A stretch of 64,000 bases of DNA. Source: Coffea arabica. Lineage: Eukaryota > Streptophyta > Magnoliopsida > Gentianales > Rubiaceae. Of this stretch, positions 50,715 to 60,652 are shown piece after piece; within the stretch, counting starts at the first letter, position 1; every line of letters starts with the position of its first letter. Position numbers and translations under genes: made by a program. The stretch lies in contig NC_092322.1 of assembly GCF_036785885.1 (NCBI RefSeq), forward strand, positions 11,740,466 to 11,804,465. Direction: 5' to 3'. The notes beneath the pieces were generated by a model, which ran no database searches, had not been told where the DNA came from, and saw nothing but the letters and a program-made list of their open reading frames with translations.

Positions 50715-50768
50715 ATGGGAAAAGGTTCGTTAAAAGATGGACTGAAAAAAGGTGGGTGGTTTGTTTAG
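50715..50768 (+). CDS. Possible 17-codon upstream ORF
   Basis: The frame opens with ATG and ends in TAG, four bases before the ATG at 50773. If the downstream frame is translated, this would act as an upstream ORF on the same transcript. It is too short to judge by itself. Confidence 0.2.
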   Translation: MGKGSLKDGLKKGGWFV

Positions 50769-50772
50769 TAAA

Positions 50773-51030
50773 ATGGAGCAAAGGAGGAATACTTTTCCCA
50801 CATTAGAAGATCATCAGACTGCACAAAAACATGCAGAGGAAGCTGTGGAATCCCATGCCAAACTCAGGGAAAATACCAAAGCTGTAATGAAGGAGTTCAA
50901 GATGATCCCACCAAGAAGCCATTTCTCCAATCTTTTTTTGTTTTTGTTTTTCGATCTATCCACCTGTGGCCAAATGGTCAGCCTATACATGCAAACTGAA
51001 ATTTGCATTTCCCTTTTATTTATTTCTTAG
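50773..51030 (+). CDS. Possible small protein, unknown
   Basis: This 85-residue frame starts at an ATG in good context (AAAATGG). Residues 1-50 are hydrophilic and helix-prone (for example QKHAEEAVESHAKLRENTK), unlike chance frames from AT-rich spacer. The C-terminal 35 residues are hydrophobic and T-rich in DNA, so the true protein may end or splice earlier. I recognise no family. It lies about 2 kb upstream of the SDH2-3-like exons but in its sequence resembles no part of SDH2. Confidence 0.35.
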   Translation: MEQRRNTFPTLEDHQTAQKHAEEAVESHAKLRENTKAVMKEFKMIPPRSHFSNLFLFLFFDLSTCGQMVSLYMQTEICISLLFIS

Positions 51031-51578
51031 ATTAGCTAAACTGCTGCACTTGTAAGATTACATTTCGATATGATTTTGCTCATTATGTCAAAGCTCTGTG
51101 TTCTTTTTTTGTGATGTTGAAATTGACTTTATGAATCTTGAATAGAAAAATGCTTTTCTCTTCCCTGCTCTGTTTGTCATGTTGGATGAAAACCTTCGTG
51201 TTGTGTAGCAATGATCTTTTGCGTATATGTATATGTATGAGAAATGTTAACAAAGTAATAGTAGTTATTATGTTTGGAAGATGAACAATTTTAAGACATG
51301 CTTAATGTATAGAATACAGAGAGCCAAAAAGGTTTACAATGGGATCTGTGGAATCGGGTACTATAAAAAAAATTACATTGACAACCAATTAAGGATAGCC
51401 TTTTTTCTTGGAAAAGTTAGAAAGAGATATAATTATATTTCTCCACATACAACAAAAAATTTTCGTTAATACTGACGGACTTGAGGGGGTTGAATGCAAT
51501 TTTTTCTTGAATTTTTTGCAACTATGAATAATTACCCTAAGATTTTTTTTTTTGGGTTATTAAGTATGGATTGTTACA

Positions 51579-52997
51579 TTGGCCCAGTGGGTCAATCCTC
51601 ACTTGCAGTAGGGGTGGGCAAAAAAACCCGCCGATCCGAAAACCCGATGAATCCGATCCGATCCGATCCGAAAAATAGGATACCCGATCCGATTTTTCTC
51701 AGCGGGGCAGATGAGGGTCGGGTACCCGAAAAATCGGGTACGGATACGGATCAGAAAAATAAAAACCCGCGGATACCCGACCCGCAGGGTATATTTTATA
51801 AATATTAAAAAAGTAGGGATCATTTTATAATTTTGTAATTTTTAATTCTAAGTGCAAGTGAAGTGGCTCGCAGCCTCATATTCTAATCCTATATGATCTA
51901 CTCTTCTCATTTTTTTTGAAGAAAGCGAATATTCTCGGTGAAACATGAACAAAATGAAAAAAAAAATTTGTGAAACTCTGTTATAAAAATTGTTCATCCC
52001 TTTCATCTTTTTTATTTTTATTCTACCTCCATCGATCTTTCCTGCAAATCTTGCATCAATTCAATCAAAGATTTTTGTTTGGAGTTTCAATTTTCTGTTA
52101 GCTAGATAATTAAAATATTTGTGTCATTCATTTGCAATTATATCTCTTTAATTTGTCTCTTTTTATTTAGTGTAAGAAATTTATTTTTCTTTTTCATCAC
52201 CTTAATACCATAAGGTCTATTCCAAAGATGTAAAGAAGTTGGGGAAGATTTTTAACATTATTTTTTGTTATATTTTTTTCAAAAATAATTAGTTCTATTC
52301 AATTCTTTTCCGAACTTGATTTCACAATTGACTTATTTGAGATGCGGTCTTGTACCATATTATCCTTGGGGAAGTTACGAAATACTTATTATCCTTGTGT
52401 TTGTTGTGTTGTAGAAGTTTGAAATGTGTGAAAATGGTGATGTACTCAAAATTATTATGAAACTTCGTTTTGTCTATTAGATATTCTAATATGTACTAAA
52501 TTTATGAGATCGATTTGATTATTGGATGAAATGTGTGAGAATGGTGATGTATGGACTTTAATTACAATATCTCTACCAATATTAATTGGAAAAGCATGTT
52601 TTTTTATTGAAAAACATGTTGATATTAAGTAGAAAATAAATTTTTTTTATTGAAAAATAGTTTTTTTTAGGGGCGGGTACCCTATGACCCGCCCCTTTTT
52701 TTCGGGTACCCGCTATTCGGGTACCCGAAAATATTAGGAGCGGGTTAGGGTCGCAAAATGGCTGATCCGATATATTAGGGTCGGGTCAGCCAAATCATGT
52801 TAGGGACGGGTACCCGACCCGTGCCCACCCCTAACTTGCAGCGAAAAAAATCTAAGGGTTGTACTACAGCATTCCCTTAGTTTAATTGGGTCTGTATACC
52901 CACTAGTCTCCTACCACAGCCTCCTTAGGCTCCCCTTCTCCCTAGATTAGGATAGAATAGATTATACAAATGTATCATTGCTGATAGAAAAAAAAAA
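51579..52997 (+). mobile_element. SINE-like retroposon, split by a hAT element
   Basis: The 17-bp direct repeats AAGTATGGATTGTTACA at 51562-51578 and 52998-53014 flank this segment, and a poly(A) tail immediately precedes the second copy. This is the signature of LINE-type retroposition. The 5' end TTGGCCCAGTGG resembles a tRNA-type A box. Without the inserted hAT the body is about 186 bp, a SINE size. A 5'-truncated LINE cannot be excluded. It lies just upstream of the first SDH2-3-like exon, probably in an old intron. Confidence 0.75.
51609..52833. mobile_element. Non-autonomous hAT element nested in the SINE
   Basis: The termini TAGGGGTGGGCA and TGCCCACCCCTA are perfect inverted repeats. 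The 8-bp duplication ACTTGCAG is perfect on both sides (51601-51608 and 52834-52841), as expected for hAT. Both ends carry many subterminal GATCCG and CGGGTACCCG words, which resemble subterminal transposase-binding arrays. The 1225-bp body has no transposase frame, so it is non-autonomous. The perfect target duplication argues that it is younger than the SINE it sits in. Confidence 0.92.
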
Positions 52998-53038
52998 AAG
53001 TATGGATTGTTACAGTAACGCCCCAGGTTTGGGTGCAG

Positions 53039-53942
53039 GTCGATTGAACCGTGGCTAAAAACTAAAAGGCAATAGCGCCCCAAGATGGTCGAGAATATAG
53101 GCAAACTCCAGCTGAAGGAGCTAGGCTGGATGGATTGTATGAGTGCATTCTCTGCGCTTGCTGCAGTGCATCACGTCCTTCTTATTGGTGGAACCCTGAA
53201 GAGTTTCTTGGACCAGCTTCATTGCTCCATGCTTATAGATGGATCTGTGACAGGTTGTACACAGAAATTTATTAAATACAAATGTGCCAGAGACCTATAT
53301 AAGGAGTTATAATTAGATAAAGAATGATGTAGTATACAATTAATGTGACACCTGTGACCAAATTTATGTGATGGAAATTTATGGCATCGCCTGTTTTGAC
53401 ATCATTTAGATCAGAGATTTGATCTGTCGTGAATTCATGATTGATTGTTTTTATAAATCAAAGGACATCAAAATGTGCATGTCCTGTAACAATTATGACC
53501 TCAATTGTTGTATGTATAACCTTTTTTTGGCATCTTAATTATAAATTTTTGTACGGCATTTTTGAATGAACTCTTGAGATAAACGATTGTTCTTAAAATT
53601 CTAGCACAATATAATTTTTTTTTAAAAAATGATCAACAGTGATTCCTCACTCATTTCTCTTGATAACTTGAACCTGTTACCGGTCAATCTGTTACAGGTG
53701 AAGTGTTCTATCAACTAGTCGTTGTCAATTCTAGCGCAATGCTGAATTGTGTTCTTTCCTCTTGCAGTGGAGACGATTATGCAGATGAGGGGCTGCAGGC
53801 ATTGACAGAGAATCACAAGCGTTTATACCGGTGCAGGACTATTGAGAACTGCACAGCAAGGTGCCCTAAAAGTCTGAATCCAGCAAATGCCATTAACAGG
53901 ATGAAGATTGAAAACCAGACATCTGCTAGATATACCAGTTGA
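53039..53942 (+). pseudogene. Succinate dehydrogenase iron-sulfur subunit, SDH2-3-like, C-terminal remnant
   Basis: Two exons are recognisable: 53039-53253 (acceptor GCAG, donor after GACAG) and 53768-53942 (acceptor TTGCAG, stop TGA). Exon A encodes [10 protein letters not shown], then in another frame [12 protein letters not shown] and [20 protein letters not shown]. Exon B encodes LTENHKRLYRCRTIENCTAR and CPKSLNPANAI. SDH2 carries the iron-sulfur clusters of mitochondrial complex II. Lesions: an in-frame TAG and a net -1 frameshift near 53071, and Arg in place of the cluster Cys in the usual STSCP block (here SASRP). The exons for the [2Fe-2S] domain were not found upstream. The wording of the C-terminus is closest to the seed-type isoform SDH2-3. 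A sequencing error could explain the frameshift, but not the missing exons. Confidence 0.8.
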
Positions 53943-54900
53943 AGAAGGTGAAGATAAACCTCAGCCTTCCCCTATTCTACAGGCCTAATCATGCGTCTTC
54001 TCAACCATAGAAGCTCAAATGAAAAATATGTGTTATGCTAATCAACTACAAACTACAAAGTAGGTGGTATCAGTCTACACTTGATGATCTAGTTCTGGAA
54101 ATAGTTGGGTTGGAATAAGCTTTGACTTAATTGACTTCTGTCCCATTGAACATGCACGTGAAGGGGAGTTTGACTTTGACCTCTGTCAGCCAAATACCAA
54201 AAGACTAACCAAAAAAGAAAGAAAGAAAAATCAATCAATTTAGTCGAATGTTAATAATCAAAATAACTCATAAAGTCCAACAATGAACGCTAAGGGTCTT
54301 TCTATGTAATACAGTCTGAATTATGGGTTCTCAATATTCCCATTTACATTGTCATGGAAGGGATAATGCAAAACAAGTTTTCTTTTTTTTTTTTTTCTCG
54401 TTAATATTTTTCCACGTAACAAAAAAAAAGAAGTTAAATCTACTGCACGCTATTAAAGTTGGATGCATGAATACATGTAAAATTTATATTTCAAATTAGT
54501 TGTCATCCAACGATAATAGTATAAGCTGTATATACATTGTCAGTATACATAAAATTAACTCTAAAAATGATGCTAATTTAGATTGTCAGCATCCAACGAT
54601 CATTCAACTGCTGTATTAGGCAAATATTCTAGGACCCAAAATAATAAATAGGCATCACCTCCTCTTCTAAGATAATAACTATCTATCTAAAGTTCATTAA
54701 AGTTTCTAAATCTTTTTGTCCTTAACAAACTATATATAGATATTTTTCTTAACCTGAAAATCAGGGCACATTTTCTACTAGAGGATTATCCACAATGTAC
54801 TCTTCTAATAAAATTGATGTGGAAACGAATATACTACTCTCTTTCAACCCGCAAGCATGACCCGGCCTAGTACCAGGCTCAGAGAGGGAAACGAGCTTGG
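53943..54900. other. Spacer between the SDH2-3 remnant and HCC2
   Basis: No gene is supported. The stretch 54470-54610 holds CATCCAACGAT and TATACATTGTCAGTATA words related to the 23.2-kb duplication, so it is probably a repeat fragment. Confidence 0.4.
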
Positions 54901-54916
54901 ACAAAAAGAAACTAAA

Positions 54917-54926
54917 ACGACGTCGT
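54917..54926. promoter_or_regulatory. Palindromic ACGACGTCGT element upstream of HCC2
   Basis: This perfect 10-bp palindrome contains GACGTC, an ACGT-core C-box of the kind bound by plant bZIP factors. It lies 174 bases before the HCC2 start codon, a suitable promoter position. Function is inferred from the motif and the distance only. Confidence 0.45.
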
Positions 54927-55099
54927 CAAGGAGCGATACCTTCTTCACATGCCCATGAACCCCGTCTTTTCACTCATGATAAAACCCACTTCAAATTCAT
55001 CTCTCTGTCTCACAAAATTTACTGCAAAATAAAGAAAACGCCACTTACCCATGTGCCAAATTTGTAAAAGAAAGTAGAAAATTGAGAGGAAAAAGGTCA

Positions 55100-57358
55100 A
55101 TGTCAATGTCAAGGGTTATCTTCCCCTCCTTAAGAAATCGCTCTGCAGCATCCTTTAATACTCTGAAAAGGTATAACCATCACGTATCTATGTTGTTTTT
55201 TGGCATATTTGGATAGATTTTTTTTTTGCGGGCATAGTTTATTTTCATGTTTAAGCATGTGGGCTTTGTTTAGTAATTTATTTCAGGTGATTATTTTTGT
55301 TTGTTTGATTACTCTGCAATTCAACTCTTTAGTTTTCTTCTGGGTTGAGTTTAATTTTCAAGCTTTTCTGAAATTTCCTTAATGCATTATGGCCAAGGAG
55401 GAGTTTGCAAAGTCTCGTTGGAGATGGGCTCATTTAGATTTTTAGTCGATTTTTCTTGGCTTGTGCTGTTGGAAATGTGAAATGGTAAATCTGAAATAAT
55501 GGAGGCTTTGAACATACTAAATAGCATGTATATTATGAGGTTTGTTTGTTTGATTTAGAAGAGTATGAGATTCCAAAGCAGTATTCTGCATGACTTGTTG
55601 GTCAATGTGATTTTTCTGCATGACTTCATTGTTCTGCCAATCCTTGAACGTTTGCTATATTTACTGATCGAATCAACATAAGAGATTTACAATCGATTAT
55701 GTAAAAATATTCATTACCCTTATTCTCTCTGTGTAGATTATAGATATCAAAGTTTTATGGTCTGTGCGGTAAGATTGAGAGACATGAAAGCATATTTCAT
55801 TTCAATGATAATGAATGCGTTTAAGGAGGGTATCCAGTACTTATCATGTTAGGCATTTTGGCAGTGATTTTTTTTTTTTTAATTATCTCTCTGGTGATGT
55901 ATCACAGAGGAGGTGGATTATTGTCAAGATATGTAGAAATAAACTGATGATGAATTTAGTGTTAGTGGACTTGAATAAGAAATGGAGTATTCTATTACTG
56001 GTCAGGTTGTCAGCTTTAAGAGCTATCGTGCTGAAGGATGTCAGATGGATGGTTAGAAATTGCCATTTCCTGTTTAAGTTGCTGATGAAGGTTCTTTGTG
56101 GAGGCAGAGACCAACTTGGTTTTTCTGGGATATCATCAGAAATTTCATTTTGCCAGTAATTTAACTAAATGTTTGCATGACCTGGATGAGCAAGTTTCTT
56201 ATAGTTCAATCGGAACATTTCAAAACACGTTGAACTACTATGGGAGACTTCTGCAGGATATTGAAGAGAGAATACAAATCTCTGGGTAGAGATGTCCCTC
56301 TGATTCACCATTGTTCCTGTTCTTGTGATTTAGTACGCACAAATTTTCATCTATATATAAGGCTTGAATGTTTTAAGACTTGGACTTGAGGCTTTTGGTT
56401 TTAATGAGGAACCTATGCATTGTTTTTTGTGTATGTACGTGACTACTTTTTCACTGTACAATCTTGCTTCTGACATTTATGGCGTGTCAATTTGTTGATG
56501 CATGTTCATGCATATATTCAAATTGAGTTCAATTGACTTTTGTTTATACAGTTGGGGCTCTGTATGTGCAAGAAAAGTGAAATAGTCTAATCTTGAGGAT
56601 GTTTGTTAGAGTTATTCAAATGAGACAAAATGTTGTGGCAGAATGAAGTTGTAAAACATAAATCCTCATCTAAGCTTGCAATTCTTCTTTTCCTTCCTGG
56701 GATCTCTCCCTCTCTCTCTCTCTTTCACACACACACACACATACAGACACACTTGCCATTTCGCACACACAGTCTGACCAACCCTGAACCTCCTTGGCAC
56801 ATTAAAGCTAATGATATTGTTTCTTTTTATACTGCTGCAGGTTTATTCCCTGTAAGAGTTTCCACTCTGGCAGATGTTTGCAATCAGCAAAGAGCGCAAA
56901 CTCTCCTCCTTTATTGCCTCCAAAAACCACGACCTCTCATTCCTGGAGACCTTATATAGTTGTATGCTAATTAACTTGCTCTTTGCTTTGAAAACCTTTT
57001 ATGACTGAACTTTCTTGCTTTCTTTTAATTCTCCAGCTCACACATCTTTTTATTAGTTTGTTTCTTCCCTGCCATGTTATTCACTTAGTCTTAGTTTGTC
57101 TTTTGCAGCCTGGTGCTGTTTTGGCTGGAGTTGGTGGTCTGGCATTTTTTCTTCACTACAATGACGAGAGGAGGGCCATCCCTAAAGGTTATATTACTTC
57201 CACATTGTAATCACTTAGAAGTCTGAAACTGAAGTTCTTCTCGTGCATTTTATGAAATACTTGCCAAAGGATTTGTATAGCTCGCTAGGTGTTAGTATTG
57301 AAGTTGTAACTGTTGACCAAAAAAGGTATACATTTGTTTGTGTGTGTGCGTGAGAGAG

Positions 57359-57390
<32 letters not shown>

Positions 57391-59128
57391 GCACAGATTG
57401 TGTATGCTCGCTCTCTCTCTCTCTCTCTATTGGTTGTTTACCCATCTTTGCACGGTGTACAACACATTCACAAACTCTCTCTCTCTCTCTCATAGTTTAT
57501 TTCTTCTATTTGCATAGTTGAACTCTGAGGGCTGTGATGAACGTGTCAAATTTCTATTTGTTATTTAGGTTGTAAGCTAGTTTAGTGATGAGTTATGGTT
57601 ATGGGGAATCTTTGGGAAGTTTCTTGATGATGACCTGCAACTGGGACAAGTGATGATTTGGCCGGTATCTGTTGGCTTTTCTGAAGGGAGGCTTTAGGTA
57701 TGTTGCAATCTGTTTTAACAATAGGTGATCTGGAGATTGGGACTGATCTGACTTTTGCACCTGTAATTTTTTTCTAAATTTTCAATTTGCTCCCTCAATA
57801 TTTCAAATGCATTGGCCTTGCTGTTATTATAAAGTTTCATGGACCATAAGATCATCATACAATTTCATTATTCTGAACTTTTGATGGAACTGAGTAAGTT
57901 GGAAACGAAATTATCAAGTAAACAAATTGGTTGGAAATCAATCTTGACCCATAGATGGGATGGTAAACTAGCTCAGGACAGGCTCATAATGCTTCTTACC
58001 GTTATTTATACTATCTGTTCACATATCAGTTGGAGTTTAGAATTTGTCTCCCATTCATGAGAAACTTTGGTTGCTGGGGATCTAACTTATAAATCACATA
58101 TTGTGGTATTATATCAGTTCGAGCACATATTTCCAGGTTATGTAGATAAACATCAGATCCTTATGCATAAGCAGTTGATGCAGATATTTATCAAAATCGT
58201 CTTTCCGTTTGTTTGAATCAGGCCAGGGTGAAAAGTTTGAAAGAAGTTCCATTGAAGGGCCAATAATTGGTGGTCCTTTCAGTCTAATTGATACTGAAGG
58301 TCGGGTGGTCACAGAAAAGAAGCTTCTGGGTAACTGGGTTCTTCTCTACTTCGGTTATACTTCTTCTCCTGATGTTGGGCCAGCGGAAGTTCAAAAGATG
58401 GCCAAGGCTATTGACATTCTAGGTTGTATTCTTTAGCTTGTACTTCTATTGAATTATTATATTTTGAAAGACGTTAACAGCTAAACTTTTGTATTCTTGT
58501 TGTTACAAGATTCTAAACAGAATCTCAGGGTTCTACCCATATTTGTTACACTGGATCCTCAACGTGATACCCCTTCCCAACTGCATGCTTATCTTAGAGG
58601 TGAGCTTTTCCTGTTTGTATTTTTTTTTTTTTGCTGTTGCTATATTCCATTCCTTGAGCTTGATAAAGTTGTTTGTATTCTGCCATGAAGGTCTATTAAT
58701 ATGCTGTTAATGATTAAGCTCCATGTATTCTACTTGTGTTAAAACTCAATTGCAGAGTTTGACCAAAGAATTGTGGGACTGACGGGACCAGTTGCAGCTA
58801 TTAGGCAGATGGCACAAGAATACAGAGTGTATTTCAGGAAAGTTGATGAAGAAGCAGACGATTATCTTGTTGAGTCTTCCCACAACATGTATGCATCGGG
58901 GTTTCCTTCCTCTTTCCTGACCATCTGTGTTGTTTGTCTATTGTTTTCTTTTCAGTCTTTATGACGTTCTTAATGAGTCCAAAAGTTCGACAAAGTTAAC
59001 ATCAATAAACCTCAAACAGGTACTTGTTGAATCCAAAAATGCAAGTAGTAAAATGCTGTGGAGTGGAATACAATGCAGAGGAATTGTCAGAAGCCATAGT
59101 CAAGGAGCTGAAGAAAACTATAACATAG
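55100..59128 (+). CDS. SCO1-like protein HCC2, mitochondrial
   Basis: There are seven exons: 55100-55170, 56841-56961, 57109-57187, 58222-58422, 58510-58599, 58756-58888 and 59020-59128. All are GT-AG, the phases agree and the sum is 804 nt, giving 267 aa. The N-terminus (MSMSRVIFPSLRNRSAASFN) is Arg/Ser-rich, as in mitochondrial presequences. A membrane segment is at about 65-81, followed by HYNDERRAIPKG and a thioredoxin-like SCO domain. SCO proteins deliver copper to cytochrome c oxidase through CxxxC and a distal His. Here the motif reads SPDVG (139-143), so both Cys are lost, and the DH of the His site is replaced by ES in YLVESSHNMY. The same loss defines plant HCC2 as opposed to HCC1, so this is an intact HCC2, not a damaged HCC1. 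In Arabidopsis, HCC2 is linked to redox and UV-B stress tolerance. An in-frame second ATG follows at 55106. Confidence 0.95.
56706..56744. repeat. (CT)n and (CA)n in HCC2 intron 1
   Basis: A CT run is followed at once by a CA run, about 100-130 bases before the exon 2 acceptor. Confidence 0.8.
57366..57430. repeat. (GA)n and (CT)n pair in HCC2 intron 3
   Basis: A GA run at 57366-57390 and a CT run at about 57410-57429 are complementary and 20 bases apart, so the transcript could form a long hairpin. A third CT run lies at 57475-57491. Confidence 0.8.
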
Positions 59129-60652
59129 TCATTCTGCTGCATTCTTTTTGTGTAGGAGGAACATCTGACTTGGATAGCAATCTACTTGTCTTCTCTTGCT
59201 CAGTTGAAGGGCTGCTTACTCTTCCCAAGTTTCATTGTATTAGCGTTAGAAATGATGGATGTCTCAAACAGAGCTCCATCTACAGGAGTGCTAGCGAATC
59301 ATTTACTAACCATTCCCTTCAAGTTTTTTTTTTTTTATGAGGTTACACTTCAACTGGCACAGACAGAAAGAAATGATCTGAGATGGAAAGCTTATTTTTG
59401 CTATTTTATTAGCGGAAAGAGTGTTTTTGGTCAGATCTCAGCTCTGCCTTGGTTGTGTTTGCATTGTTATTGTTGGTATTATTTTTTGGGTGCGAAAGTG
59501 GATAATTAATGTTAAACAAGTAGCTGAATCTTTGCAGTCTGGAACATCCGTAAGCCCCTACAGGCATATACATCCATCCTCGTAATGGCAGCATCCGGGA
59601 TCGTACCAAAAATTTCATGTAGTTGACAAATCAAATTGGCATCAAGAAGTACAATTTGTATGTATATATATTTGTTGTGGCTATGCTAATAATTGCTACG
59701 ATGAATATGTGGAGTGTGGAAAGCATGCCTTCCCCAGCTTCAAGGAGGATGTAGGGTTGGTATGCTACGCCAAAGCTTTGTTGACAAATTTTGAGAAAAC
59801 AAATGACCTTTGCCTCTAGCAATCATCCGGATCTCCAGACATTGCTGTCAGAAATGCCATTTACTACTCCAATGAGTAATGCACTGCGGTTTGCTATTGC
59901 ATCCCCCTCGCGAGATTTGGAGAGTTCTCGGTCACAGAATTAGTATAAGCTGAGTTGTTTAGCATCTATCAGAAAGTGTAACTTGTTGGTGTAATTATGA
60001 ATTTAATTACGTCGGAAAATCCTATTCTAAACCACGGTCCAACTCATACAGATACAAACCTAATGATAATCCACCTATTTGATTTTAGATTGTTTAAAAA
60101 TATTGGAATGAATTATCTTGATTTTCAATCGTTTTCACACACCCAGATATTTGACAAGGGAGTTATTTTTTAATTGATAATTTGGGTTTTCCCGATGAGA
60201 AAGCCTTCCTTTGTTGGTCTTGGGCATAAAGAACCAATTGGCTTTAGCTGGAGTCCATACGTGAGAGATGATATACGTTCAGTTCTTTGTACGTGAAACA
60301 AGAAAGGTTTTTTAAACAATTTGATTAACTAATAACCTTTCGTTTTCTTTCTTTTCTGCCATGCAACTCATCTCTTTAAATACAACCGTGGAAATCTAGC
60401 CGAGCGTATCCACAATGCATTAGGCCTAAGGAACCAACAACAGAAGTCTTTGATTGGTACGAAATATCCTCTTTTTGAGTTGCATTCGTCCTCATCCTCT
60501 GTTGTCTTCTCTTCGAGTCTGGACTCTTATTTGTTACTTTAGGTTATGCTACATAAATCCGGCCGGAGCAGCCCCCTACACAATTACTGGTACCATGACC
60601 ATCCTAGCTATTATGGTCGAAAAATAAAATCGGAGCTTTTCTGGGATTGAAC
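59129..60652. other. HCC2 downstream region and spacer
   Basis: The first part should hold the HCC2 3' UTR. Frames here (for example 59186-59509) have no family resemblance. No other gene is supported. Confidence 0.45.

Noticed and set aside
51494..51823. Frames of about 74-104 codons with repeated Asp-Pro and Arg-Ile
   Set aside because: They translate the subterminal repeats of the hAT element, not a gene.
53085..53312. 75-codon frame starting at an ATG within the SDH2-3 exon
   Set aside because: It is the wrong phase of exon A; the correct phase gives the SDH2 iron-sulfur motif.
55815..56289. Frames of 63-114 codons in HCC2 intron 1
   Set aside because: They are within an intron defined by phase-consistent exons 1 and 2, and neither resembles a known protein.
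59186..59509. 107-codon frame after HCC2
   Set aside because: It lies beyond the HCC2 stop in likely 3' UTR and spacer, with no domain and no consistent exon structure.
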